Assembly (NCBI GenBank): GCA_036250195.1
Contig: JAVHZZ010000004.1
Coordinates: 317,253,706 to 317,317,705 of the forward strand
Source of the DNA: Mixophyes australis
Taxonomy: Eukaryota; Chordata; Amphibia; Anura; Limnodynastidae
Length of the DNA: 64,000 nt
Reading direction: 5' to 3'
Shown here: in pieces, positions 46,541 through 57,429 of the stretch
How positions within the stretch are numbered: the first letter of the stretch is position 1
Layout: every line of letters starts with the position of its first letter
Position numbers and translations under genes: made by a program
Notes under the pieces: model-generated
Databases searched by the model: none
The model's input: the letters and a program-made list of their open reading frames with translations, nothing else
What the model was told of the DNA's origin: nothing

Positions 46541-46939
46541 ATATAATAAAATAAGTTTTGTAGCGCCTTCATCAGCTTTTGGCCTAGTTTTGCAAGGGGT
46601 GAATCATTTAATGGTGGATGGGAACTATAAATTTATTAGTTGGAACTATTTATGTAATGATGGGGGCTATTTAATATAATGATGGCACCATGGTGGTGCC
46701 TATTAATTGAAGGTGGGTGTGATGGGACAATAAATGTATAGTGCTGGGATGATTTGCGGGGCTATTAATTGAAATTGGTCAACTTATTAAATGTGAGTAC
46801 TTTATGCTGGCACTCACTGGAGGGAGGGATACATAATTATTAAATGAATGTTGTAAATTTAACGTTGGGGCTGGTTGGGGGGAGGCAGGCCCAGACGGTT
46901 CACCCATTACTAAACATTCCATATTTCAAGTACCTATAC

Positions 46940-47111
46940 CTTATACCTTTGTAGTGTATACAGCACCGCCGCGGACGCTTCTTAGACAGCGCCGCGGCTG
47001 CTGTATAGGACAGCGCTGAAGAAACAGAGCTGCCACGCATGCGCAGCAGCTCTCGCGGGTGGTGTTTTTTTTGGGGGGTGGGGGGGGGGGAACAATCCTC
47101 CGTTCGCCCCT
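46940..47111. mobile_element. CAGGGGCGCA-terminus DNA transposon fragment (copy 4)
   Basis: The core tgtatacagcaccgccgcgg, acgcttcttagacagcgccg and gcatgcgcagcagctctcgc, a G-run, and the right end caatcctccgttcgcccctg are present. The left terminus is missing. Confidence 0.75.
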
Positions 47112-48020
47112 GCAAGTGTCCTGGTGGGCAGTCTCAATTTTGGTGACTGTCCCGCTCTGCCAGGACTTTGTCCCTACTGTAATGTCATTTGGGAGGCATA
47201 ACCTGCTTTACACTGCACTGCTCGTTAAGGGCTATCTGCGTGTACCTACCAGTAGTGCACACAGTATTGCCTGTGTATTTGAAGAGGATAGAAAGGTATT
47301 GATTTGAGAGCAGCCTAGCACTGTCTATAATGACAGCCAATTCCCTTGCATAATGGTCATGTTAAATTTGGCAGTTTGGCATGGAAACCTATCTCTAGAA
47401 ATCCTTTAATTGTTCCCAAGCTAAGCATCATGCAACAAGCTAAATTGCCAAAGAGTAGTCACCCCTCCCTTTGTCAGACTCTATATAATAAAGTTTATAA
47501 TGACAGAAACTTGATGTTGCATTTATTAAGAACTTGAACATCAACACAATGAGGCAGAAGTTCTGTCTCCTGACATACAGTACATAAATTATATTGAAAT
47601 TGTGTTCAAGTTATCTTGCAGATAATTTTTAAGCATCAAATGTAACTGCTAATAGCTATTGATTTTACTATCCGGCTGTCATATTGATGTAGACATGGTT
47701 ACAGAAAGGACATTATAGCAAGATCTATACTGTAATAAATAGCAGATATCTGGCAGTCAATTGCATTTTCATTGATTATAAATTAGTCATTCAAGTTGTA
47801 AACCTAATTTCTTGAGACAATATAAAAGTGAGCAATTGTTAAAATACTTCACTGTTGACAAATCTGATTAGATGTGGATTTTTTTTCCGATTCACCTTGT
47901 TATTTGCGCTGTAACTCACATAGTTTTATTTAACTATATATTTAAATATATATTTAAAATACATTGAATTTAAGAGAATTTAATGCTGTTAATTTACCTC
48001 ACTCCTGCCATCCTCTATCC
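47112..48020. other. Intronic DNA, nothing recognised
   Basis: AT-rich in the second half; no motifs. Confidence 0.45.
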
Positions 48021-48029
48021 AGTATATGT

Positions 48030-48965
48030 CAATGGATCCAGATGGTATATCTCCAAGAGTATTAAAAGAACTAAGAGTAATGCATTAAGTAAATGAATTC
48101 AAGAATGCTTGGGACAAACATATTCCTATTGTAAAAACATAGATAGAAAACATTGCTTCTATATGTACAACGCTATTAACCAAACCCTTTATCTAATTGC
48201 TGTTGTCAGGTATAATTCCAGTACATTGGAGAATGTAGTTACATAATTAGTGTAGCTACATAATGAGTGTAGTTCTACTACACAAAAATAGAGAAGATTA
48301 TGATAAATATAGGCATGCGAGTCTCACTTCAATAGTCAAACAATGGACAAGATCTAAGGTAACATGGATTTGCTCCTGGGAGATCATGTCAAACAAATCT
48401 AGTGAATTGTTTTGACTCAATAAATAAAGGTTAGAGCATGGCAGATTCTAGCAAGACATTTGATATGGTACGCTGCAATAAATTAACTCAGAAAAAGAAA
48501 ATCCTAGACTATGACTTAAAGATAGCGAAATGGATAAAGACTGAGTAAAGCATGGAAGACAGAGAGTTACGGTCAATTGTGTAAGGTCAGAAGGGCTGGA
48601 AATTGGTGGAGTACCCCAGAGTTTAGTTCTGGTTCTCTTTTGTGTATTCATTAGTTATATCCCTTGTATCCTACAAGGGAATGTATGACCTTTTGCAGAT
48701 GATACAAAGATTTGTAACAGGGTTTATATCCTAAAGGGTAAATTAAATGTGCAGTGAATTTTAGAGAAAATTGAGGAATGGACTAAAATGCGGAACCTTA
48801 CATTTAATACAACAAAATATGAAATAATATGCATAAGCATTGCATATGGGAGAATGGTAATATAATGTCAACAACAAAACATGAGTAAACGAGCAATGTA
48901 GTCAAGTAAAACAGCAACTAGAATATCTGGTCTGCATAGGAAGATATAATATTAGCAGGTAAATT
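48030..48965 (+). mobile_element. CR1/L2/Rex-type LINE reverse-transcriptase remnant, 5' piece
   Basis: Broken frames give PDGISPRVLKEL, then SGIIPVHW, then SLTSIVKQW, then GGVPQSLVLVLFCVFISY (the GxPQGSxLGPxLF position), and PFADDTKICNRV carrying the reverse-transcriptase F/YADD catalytic motif. The next block reads LEKIEEWTKMRNLTFNTTKYEI. Stops and frameshifts occur between blocks. The reading continues at 50410 after the Tc1 insertion. Confidence 0.85.
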
Positions 48966-48971
48966 AAGGTT

Positions 48972-48975
<4 letters not shown>

Positions 48976-49024
<49 letters not shown>

Positions 49025-49054
49025 CACACACACTCTCACACACACACACACACA
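48976..49054. repeat. (CA)n(TA)n(CA)n microsatellite at the Tc1 end
   Basis: About 20 TA dinucleotides flanked by CA runs, ending exactly where the Tc1 terminal repeat acaccgatcagcc begins. Since Tc1 elements insert at TA and this one starts with ACAC, expansion from the junction is plausible. Confidence 0.95.
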
Positions 49055-50409
49055 CCGATCAGCCACAACATGAAAAACGCCTGCCTAATATTATGTAGGT
49101 CCTCCTCATGCAGCCGAGTCATCTCTGACCAGTTGAGGCATGGACACCACAAGACCTCTGAAAGTGTTCTATGGTATCTGACACCAAGATGTTAGCATCA
49201 GATCCTTTAAGTCCTGTAAGTTGCGAGGTGGAGCCTCCATGGCTCTGACTTGTTTTTTCAGCACATCGCACAGATACTCGATCAGACTGAGACCTGGGAA
49301 ATTTAGAGGCCAAGCCAAAATCTTGAACTTTTTGTCATGTTCCTCAAACCATCCTGAACCATTTTTATAATCCTGTTGAAAGAGGCCACTGCCATCAGGG
49401 AGTACCGTTGCCATGAAGGTATGTATTTGGTCTGCAGCACTGTTTTGGTAGGTGGTACGTGTGAAAGTAACATCCACATGAACGCCAGGACCCAACAGAA
49501 CATTGCCCATCACACTTTCTTCGCCAGCTTGCTTTCTTCCCATAGTGCACCCTGGTGCCATCTCTTCCCCAGGTAAACAACGCACACGCACCCAGCAGTC
49601 AAAATGGTTTAAAAGAAAATGTTATTCATCAGATTAGGCCACCTTCTTCCATAGCTCCATGGAAGCCAGTTCTGGCGCTCAAGTGCTCATTGTAAGCACT
49701 TTTGGTGGTGGACTGTGTCTTCTGACACCTTTCGATCAAAGCCAGTGTTAACTTTTTCAGCAATTTGTGATACAGCAGCTCTTCTGTGGGATTGGACCAG
49801 ATGGGCTAGCCTTCGCTCCCCACCAGCATCAATCAGCCTTGGGCACTCATGACCCTGTCGCCGGTTCACTGATTGTCCTTCCTTGGATCACTTTTGGTAG
49901 ATGCTCACCACTGCATACTGGGAACACCCCACAAGATTGCGGTTCACTGATTGTCCTTCCTTGGATCACTTTTGGTAGATGCTCACCACTGCATACTGGG
50001 AACACCCCACAAGACTCCGGTTCACCGATTGTCCTTCCTTGGATCACTTTTGGTAGATGCTCACGACTGCATACTGGGAACACCCCACAAGACTCCGGTT
50101 CACTGATTGTCCTTCCTTTGATCACTATTGGTAGATACTAACCACTGCATACCTAGAACACCCCACAAGACTTGCCATTTTGGAGATGCTCTGACCCAAT
50201 CATCTAGCCATCACAATTTGGCCAATGTCAAAGTCGCTCAGATCCTTATGCTTGCCCATATTTCCTGCTTCCAACACATCAACTTCAAGAACTGTCTGTT
50301 CACTTGCTGCCTAATATATCTCACCCCTTGACAAGTGCCATTGTAATGAAATAATCAATTTTATTTACTACACTTGTCAGTGGTTTTAATGTTGTGTCTG
50401 ATCAGTGTA
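49052..50409 (-). mobile_element. Nearly full-length Tc1-like transposon inserted in a LINE
   Basis: The ends acaccgatcagccacaacat and gttgtgtctgatcagtgta are inverted repeats of a common vertebrate Tc1 family. The transposase runs on the reverse strand. Helix-turn-helix pieces lie at 49687-50125 (LIDAGGERRLAHLVQSHRRA, QIAEKVNTGFDRKVSEDTVH) and the DDE domain at 49169-49620 (MRVRCLPGEEMAPGCTMGRK; FMATVLPDGSGLFQQDY; MEAPPRNLQDLKDL). The first catalytic region (SDE) is followed at once by a stop. Residues after QQD are deleted, and the SPDLNPIEH-type motif has become FPGLSLIEY. The N-terminal part contains a fourfold in-frame 78-bp repeat. The copy is inactive. Confidence 0.94.
49863..50174 (-). 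repeat. Four tandem 78-bp (26-codon) repeats inside the Tc1 transposase
   Basis: Repeats start at 49863, 49941, 50019 and 50097, each beginning ggttcac.gattgtccttcc. On the reverse strand each unit reads EP.SCGVFPVCSGEHLPKV followed by IQGRTIS, staying in frame across copies. The parent family, as I remember it, carries one copy. The fourth unit is the most diverged, the other three differ at few positions. Confidence 0.96.
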
Positions 50410-50570
50410 GGTTACTGGTAAGACCTCACATTGAGTGCTGTGTACAGTTATGGAGGCCATATCTCCAAAAATACATTCATAAAAAGATAAAGAGATGGAT
50501 CCCAATAGAATGTATTGTCTTACTATCAAGGGATCCCAAAAGGCCAAACTGTGCATCACTGCTCTATAGG
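50410..50570 (+). mobile_element. LINE reverse-transcriptase remnant, 3' piece after the Tc1 insertion
   Basis: The frame LVRPHIECCVQLWRPYLQKY matches the segment that follows the F/YADD region in CR1/L2/Rex-type LINEs (LVRPHLEYC.Q.W.P), continuing the piece at 48030-48965. Similarity fades after about 50560. Confidence 0.85.
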
Positions 50571-50995
50571 CTCAATTGATATTGCTGTATCCAGTCAAAA
50601 TCGTATTCCTGTTTTTTAATTGGCAACTGTTCTTCAGATGAAGTCCTGTTGGCTTAATCTAGGCCAGTATCTGTCCAAGTGGGGAGTTTAAATGCTGTCT
50701 AACTAACAAAGGAAGTGCATTATGTCATACAATGGAAGATTGAGGGTCTAGTGGCAAAAGGCAGTCCCTGAGAAAAAACTGTAAACACATTATCTAAATG
50801 ACAAAGAAAAATTTATTTTATTACCACATTCTTACCATAGCCGTATACCTCACTTTCTACTGTAATTATGTATGTGGAGATTAACCAACAAGCCTCTAGA
50901 TCACTTTTACTCCTTAAAGTGTATCCCTTAACTTTCATGAGAATCTTTACAGACTATGCTCTGTAATATCACCATTGTAAATATGATCTAGACAT
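50571..50995. other. Intronic DNA, nothing recognised
   Basis: AT-rich, no motifs. Confidence 0.4.
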
Positions 50996-50998
50996 TAA

Positions 50999-51186
50999 GG
51001 GGCATATTCAATTAGGTGCGGGCATCTCTGCTACATGCCGGAACAGCCCGCGAATGTAATCCACGGCACGGCAATAAGGCTGATGTTCGTTCGCAAAGGA
51101 AAATCTGCTTATTGATGTACCGCATTACCCTCAGTAACGTGCCTTCTCGCGTTACCGCAATGCCCGCACCTAACTGAATATGCCCC
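50999..51186. mobile_element. Palindromic MITE with TAA TSD
   Basis: Begins ggggcatattcaattaggtg and ends acctaactgaatatgcccc, extended inward by cgggcat/atgcccg. taa on both sides (50996-50998 and 51187-51189) fits PIF/Harbinger-type insertion. The interior has mirrored ccgcgaatgtaat and attaccctcagtaac-like words. Confidence 0.88.
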
Positions 51187-51189
51187 TAA

Positions 51190-52140
51190 AAGCCATTGTC
51201 AAATGTTGCCCTTTATTGTGCATGTAGGGGGGGCATCAAGAGACCAGGCCTCCGCAGAGTATGACCTAATGTGTAAATCTGACTGTATTGGAGTGGTGAA
51301 TATGCTTTTCTATGTGCAATGCCTCCCAGGACTGGTGCTACCATTAGGCGAAACTTTGGGTCCCCTAAGCATAGAAGAAATGGGTCTCATGTGGAGGGAC
51401 CCCCAGTGGACAGGAACAGGGAATATATTTTTTAAAGTAAATTAGACTTGGAAATGTCTTCTAGGAAGGTATTTTTAATCCACGTGCAACCCTCCCCTAT
51501 TTAAAAAAAAACAAAAAACTGTTCCAGGTTAGTACATATGTAATAAATTGCACAGAACCCTCTACGCAATGCCTGATTAGCTTATTTCCTGTGTGAGTCT
51601 GTTGGACGGCGGTTTCTGGATGTCTGCACACCGCTTTGTACGGTAGCAGTTTTATAATGACAGCATGGTATCTTACTGAAAACTTGCAGATTTCTGCTAT
51701 TTTACTTGAGCCGCAATAGCACGAATTATGTTGTTACTGTAATAGAGAAACTTAAAATTGATTGATGTTTTTTAAGCTGTGCCAGAAGCCTCCAACAACC
51801 ATCACAGCCAATGACATCAATGGAAAAAGAGTGTGTGTGTGATAAATTCAACTCTGTCACAGACCCAAGCTTCCTGGTTCAAGTGACTTAACAGCTTTCC
51901 AGGACAGAGTGTGAGAGTATGATGTATGAATACAAAAATAGAACACTTTCTTTCTGGTGACCAAAATGAATGGAATCATTTAAACTTGCACAATATGGAA
52001 AAAAATTGTAATTTTAAAGTGAAAATATAACTACTAAACCATATACTAAAAATATGTTCAAGTATACCTCCCAAAATTTCAACATTTGAAATTTGGGACA
52101 CAACCACATTTCATGTGAAAGTGGGGGAAAAGTTAGGGGC
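51190..52140. other. Intronic DNA
   Basis: Contains a short fragment (gactggtgctaccattaggc at 51330) resembling one near 9008. Otherwise nothing recognised. Confidence 0.4.
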
Positions 52141-52150
52141 TGCTTCTGAT

Positions 52151-52749
52151 CAGGGCCGGTGCTAGGGTTCTAGGCGCCCTAGGCAAAAATTCAACACCCC
52201 CCCCTCCCTGCCCCGCCGCCCCCGCCGAAAACACTAAATAAATAAATAAATAATTAGATTTAATTTACCTCGCTCTTTCTTTTCCTGAAGCCTCTTCAGT
52301 AGATGCAGGGGGGCGCTTCAAACCTCTTCTCTTTTCTTTTCTTCTCTTTTCTTCACTTCTCTTCTTTTCTTTTCTTTTCTTTCTGTCCTATGGCTGCTCC
52401 TCGCCTTCTTCACATAGGAGGCGGAGCGATGCATGCTGGGAGGGGAAGGGGAAAGAACTTTATTCACACTGTCTGTCACTGACAGACAGTGTGATAATGC
52501 AGCACAGCACAGGCGCCGCCGGGTAAAGACCTGTCACCTGATCACTATCGTCAGTGATCAGGTGAGCGATGCGCCGGGCAGCCCGGGCGCATCGAAATTA
52601 ATTGCAAGTGGCGGCGGAAGTTGAAAAAACCTCTCTCCCACTTCCCTCCACTGACTACATTTTCAAATCTAGTCAGCGGCAGCGGCGCCCTGCAGGTCCC
52701 GGCGCCCTAGGCAACTGCCTAAGGTTGCCCAATGGGAGCGCCGGGCCTG
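52151..52749. mobile_element. hAT-like element with perfect 8-bp TSD and internal hairpins
   Basis: Begins cagggccggtgctaggg and ends gagcgccgggcctg, flanked by cttctgat at 52143-52150 and 52750-52757. Inside are a pyrimidine (CTTTT)n tract at 52323-52385 and a 31-bp perfect palindrome (tcacactgtctgtca, one base, complement; 52464-52494). A 13-bp stem (tcacctgatcact) lies at 52534-52546 with 52553-52565, and two caggcgccctaggca-like subterminal words are present. No transposase frame. Confidence 0.93.
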
Positions 52750-52757
52750 CTTCTGAT

Positions 52758-53355
52758 GCATGCAGCATCCTCTCACCATGGTGAGTAGGGACATACGGTA
52801 CTTTCCAACTTTCCACAATTCAGGACAAACGTGCCAACTGCAGGACAACAGGAGGGACACTGAGCTGTCAACAGTTGGGACGTAAGTTTTAAGCTATGTA
52901 TAAAGTGCAGGTACACACACACTATACACACGCACAGATTACGACACATTTTGCACACTGTATAAATGCCATACACACAGGCTTTACACATGCAACATAG
53001 TTGCCAAAGTTCCCTAATTTCTATGGACAGCCCCAAGTATTCTCTATTAGTTTGAAGGTCGAGATATATATATGGGAAACCTGCAATAGTTGCCACCTGT
53101 GCTATTATACCCCGGATAATCAGGTTTTAGTATATCCTACCCAATTCTCAAAATTCACTTCAATTGTAAGTGATCTTGGAAACTGGAGACACTTTGAAGT
53201 GATGCAGACTTGATTTGCCTTTAAGTGCATAAATCAGGAGCGAGTCAGGAAACAAAATGTATTAGTATAGGTTAGCAAATTATAACCAGCAAATAGTAGT
53301 CCCCATACATACAAGGAAAAATAAGTAGTTTTAGCAGTAACAGTATACTGGAGTT
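52758..53355. other. Intronic DNA with unidentified repeat fragments
   Basis: ctttccacaattcaggacaa and gtcaacagttgggac at 52800-52880 look like pieces of a DNA repeat also hinted at 35750. CA-rich at 52912-52990. Confidence 0.4.
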
Positions 53356-53365
53356 GCACATGCAG

Positions 53366-53640
53366 ATAGTTGCCTATTCTCCTAGAATGTCTGGGAGACT
53401 CCCAAATTTCTAGAAGTCCTCCCAAGAGAGCAGGAAAACCTCCCGGATCCTGCCCACTTCGTTAGTGAAGTGGGTGGTGGTGGGGCTTAGTGATGCGATT
53501 CACGCGTCATCATGGTCCCGCCCCCTGTTGTAATATGCGAAAATGTTGATGTCCATTTAGAGACGGGGCCAAAATTATGTGATTCACAGAGCCGCGCCCC
53601 CACACGCGCCCACCCCCACCCCGACTAAGGTGCCCTTTCC
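53366..53640. mobile_element. CATAGTTGCCTA-subfamily hAT-like MITE fragment
   Basis: The left end cagatagttgcctattctcc is followed by gaatgtctgggagactccca, then cctgcccacttcgttagtga and atgcgattcacgcgtcatca. The right terminus is not identifiable. Confidence 0.7.
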
Positions 53641-53644
53641 CCTT

Positions 53645-55150
53645 GCTGAAGCCCCAGGGTTCAAGTGTTCCTCTTCCATACCCAGCCAAAAACAGGGTGG
53701 GGGTGAAGGGGAAGACCAATCCCATTACCATTACAGCACTACTACCCTTGTTGGGTGTCCTTTATTTATCAGTAAATCTGCATTATATTCTGCACAATTT
53801 GGGCTTTAATATTTTATTATACAACTATCATTATTTTCCCTGTGGTGCTGATATGGAAGAACATAGACACAGTACTGTTTGTTCAGCTTGCACCTGATTT
53901 ATCAGCAGTAGAGAGGATAGTTGTGAAAGTGTTTTACTGCAGATATTGCACACAAGGACTTATAGATTGAGCAAAGTTGTTGTCACATGAATGTACTGGT
54001 TTTATGTTTCAATATTTCGGACCCCAAATTTTCCTCAATCATGCCATGTACTTTCCAAATTCATGCAGCAATATTCTCACTGGTATATTTATGAAAGGGA
54101 AAAAAGAGGGCTCCTTTATACCTACCATAACCCCTGGACTGATGAACACTATCACTGGGTATTGCAGGCAATAGTTTTCACCACCTGATGTGTTTCATAT
54201 CACCACGCCCCCCCTACCCATCCCCACTTGGACCTCCCCTCCTGGATCTCTCAAAGGGAGGTGTATAAAATTGGCTAGTAAATTCCTGTTTCTTAAATGC
54301 CTTCTTAGCTAATGTGATATTTGTATGATACATTAGTGAATAGGAATAGTCTATGTAAACTCTATTTATATTCACTATTTCTATTCTTTAGATATTGGGG
54401 TAATGTTTTAAATTTTGCAAGGTGAAGGAAGTCAGTATGTGAATGGGGGGATTAGGATGAACATTGGTACAGGGTAGGAAAAGTGTAGAACAGGACTATA
54501 GCTAATTACCTATACTACAAAGTTTGGAGCCTTTGCATTGTCCCTCTGTGTGACCTCCATGTAACACACACAATCTCAAATTTGTTTTTTTTTATTGCCA
54601 CACAGCGAGCAGAAAACCTGTAGCATTATCCAAATCCCCGGAATGCATTCCCAAGTGGAAAAATAAAAAAACGCCAGGATTTAGTTTACTAAAAAGCGAT
54701 TCCGTAGTTGCAGCTGCCTGTGAGTTTTATTACACTGCTGGCTCATTCCATTGGTCACAGTCAGGGGAAAGTTCTTGAAAAATAACATACACCTCTCCAC
54801 CATTGTTCTCTTTCAAATGTGTGTCTGACATGGAGGCTTGAATGCAGCTGATCCATTTAACAATATGTATATTTTCATCATTTAAAAAAAAAGGTGTTTA
54901 TGTGTTCACAGCCAACACAAGTGAACATTTACCAAGAAACCAGAAAAATTAAACACATGCAAATATATTTTTTCTAAATAAAGAGCAGCATATGCAGATT
55001 TTTTTAAATATAATAACAAAGGAAAAAGTTACAGAGCCTTAATTCCAATGCAAAGTGAGCTATAACTATAATATTAGATCTGGTTATTACACATGACTTT
55101 GATTAGTGGATAGACTTGAGAATTATAATAAACTTTAAAATCTCACATTA
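53645..55150. other. Intronic DNA, nothing recognised
   Basis: Mixed then AT-rich; the overlapping frames around 53977-54188 show no domain. Confidence 0.4.
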
Positions 55151-55154
55151 GTTA

Positions 55155-55437
55155 TTACCTACTCTCATGCAATGTCAGGGAGACTCCCAAATTAGGGTGT
55201 GACCTCCCAAACTCCCGCAACAACAGACAATTCCCCACAAAGCTGCTTGCATGCCTGCAAGGAGGGCAGTGATTATGCATATCACATAATTAAGCCACAC
55301 CCACCTACCTGAAAATTTTATGCATGTTACCTATTGATGAGGCAAATTGCATCATTAAGTCACACCCACACCCATCTCTTGTTTTCATACTACCCAACGC
55401 ATATCCCAGGGGACAGGTATGAAAGTGAGCAAGCATG
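55155..55437. mobile_element. CATAGTTGCCTA-subfamily hAT-like MITE, diverged copy
   Basis: ttattacctactctcatgca, atgtcagggagactcccaaa, catcattaagtcacacccac and the end gagcaagcatg follow the family order. No TSD evident. Confidence 0.6.
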
Positions 55438-55653
55438 ATTAAGTACCAGTGTGCAAATCAATAAAATGACATACCATGCAGGTAATCGAAAGGATTTAGA
55501 TTTTGATTCACTGTCTTCAATTTTTGTAGCATAATACCTACGGTACGTCTACCTTTACGTTTTTCTCATATATCATTGTCCTCTTTTGATGCACTCATAA
55601 TGACATGGTCATGTTCCCATGCCACCTACCCATGTTGGAAGGTATGTATACAC

Positions 55654-56007
55654 CAGGGGCAAATGCAGGATTCGAGGAGGGGGGTTTCCACGCCACGATA
55701 TCAGTGGGCGTGTCCAGCATGTGTAGGGGCGTGGCTACAAACACACATCGGGTCACACACACAGACATGTAAACTGCCATATACACAGATAAACACATAC
55801 TCACACATACACAAACACACACAGGATCAAGCACACAGACATGTAAGCTGTCATATACACAGACAAACACAGACTTACACACATACACAAACACACAGGA
55901 TCAAACACACAGACATGTAAACTGCCATATACACAGATAAGCACAGATAAACACTGACTCACACATACACAGACACACACAGACTCACACACAAACTCAC
56001 ACACATT

Positions 56008-56046
<39 letters not shown>

Positions 56047-56245
56047 TCTTACCTTCTTCTGCTACCTCCTACATAACACCCATGCCGGCAGAGAGCTGTG
56101 TTCACACAGCAGGGGACTGACTGGGAGACGATCCCAAGTTACAAGCAGTCAAGTGGCTGGTCCTGGCAGAGGGGCCAGCCACTGTATGCATACGGCACCT
56201 GAGGGGTTTTCTGGGGACTAGGAAACCCCCCTGGGTGCGCCCTTG
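55654..56245. mobile_element. CAGGGGCGCA-terminus DNA transposon with 5-bp TSD and internal CA-rich repeats
   Basis: Begins caggggcaaatgcagga and ends gggtgcgcccttg, flanked by tacac at 55649-55653 and 56246-56250. Subterminal gggggtttcc and ggaaaccccc pair. The centre is occupied by a 75-bp tandem repeat and a (CA)n run. Confidence 0.82.
55740..56045. repeat. About 75-bp tandem repeat running into (CA)n
   Basis: cacacagacatgtaaactgc and atacacagataaacac words recur near 55757, 55835 and 55907, then a pure (CA)n run from about 56010 to 56045. Frames on both strands here are products of the repeat. Confidence 0.9.
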
Positions 56246-56990
56246 TACACCCCGATTACGTTTTTCAATATACAAAAATTCAAGTATTTATGCATAGTAT
56301 GAAAGGGCTGCACACCTTTCTACAAATCGAGGCATGCCAGTAAAAATTCACGTTTTTCCACCATTTTTCATTTAATAATCTTGCAAGATGAAGTTGTTGT
56401 TACATTAAAATTACTGTTAAATAGTAAACTGTTACCTTTCCACTCCATTCGAAAACAGCTGAAGCACCTCCTACATCTTTAGGATAATGTCCTAATGGGA
56501 TGTCATATAGGCAAAAAAGAAAGCAGTCATTTTGCGCTACATGACGTTTTTGGCCCAGCCCTTACTTCTAAATAAACCAATCCACACAGTGAATTTCTAC
56601 AAAGCAAGCCTGCCAACCCGTCAGTCATTCAGTGTAGGCCCTGCTTCCTAATGTGGCAACCTGTCACAGAGGAGCGAAAGAGCATTTTTGGCATATTTAA
56701 TTCAATACAAACATTGCATTTATTTCATGTGCATTATTCAGCTCCATAAAACACAGCCTTAGTTATACACTGTACATAGTTGCCTCCTCTTCTGGAATGT
56801 CTTGGAGACCCTTGTCTTTAAAAGCCATCGCCGCTTTAAGTTTCCCTTGCAAAGTCGCTGATTACCTTCGACTTGGAGAAACCAATGATGTGACAGATTC
56901 CAAATGCAAATGTCACACCTGGAATCAACTCCAGACCTTTTACCTGCTTAATTGATGATGAAATAACAAGGGAATAGCCCACACATGTCC
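56246..56990. other. Intronic DNA
   Basis: A stub of the hAT-like family (catagttgcctcctcttctg then ggaatgtcttggagac) lies at 56776-56815. Otherwise nothing recognised. Confidence 0.45.
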
Positions 56991-57009
56991 ATGTAATAGG
57001 TTTTCTGTC

Positions 57010-57236
57010 GATTGTCGCATTACTTTTGGTCCCTTAAAAAGTGGGAGGCACGTATAGAAACTGCTGTAATTCCTACACTGTTCACCTGATTTGGATGTAA
57101 ATTCCCTCAAATTAAAGCTGAGAGTCTGCAGTTAAAGCACATCTTGTTAGTTTCATTTCAAATCCATTGTGGTGGTATAGAGCCCAAAATATGAGAATTG
57201 TGTCGATGTCCCAATATTTATGGACTTGACTGTAGG
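57010..57236. mobile_element. Tc1-like transposon terminal fragment
   Basis: cattacttttggtcccttaa, then tgatttggatgtaaattccc, then gcagttaaagcacatcttgt, ending aatatttatggacttgactgta, is the 3' end of a well-known fish and amphibian Tc1 family. No transposase remains. Confidence 0.8.
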
Positions 57237-57237
57237 T

Positions 57238-57422
57238 ATTGACCGTATCCTGCAGTGTCCTATGCAGTAGATCAGAGCAGACCTGCACCCGTATTCATCA
57301 GCGTACATTTCTGCAGATCCACTCCATGTTGAATTCAGATGAGCGCAGACCCGAATTACGTGCGTTTGTAAAAAAAACACACATTGTGGTCAGTATGCGT
57401 CCCTCGATGAATCAGGCCCATT
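57238..57422. mobile_element. MITE end with GGGCCTGATTCAT terminus (copy 4)
   Basis: Ends gatgaatcaggccca, the complement of the family terminus. The interior gatgagcgcagacccgaatt and gcgtttgtaaaaaa resembles the copy at 9104 (gtgcgttttttaaaaa). Confidence 0.6.
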
Positions 57423-57429
57423 GTGGCAG

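Noticed and set aside
53510..53731. Gly-rich reverse-strand frame
   Set aside because: Overlaps a GC-rich hAT-like MITE fragment; composition artefact.
55576..56046. Cys/Val-rich and Thr/His-rich frames
   Set aside because: Translations of the CA-rich tandem array inside a transposon; not genes.
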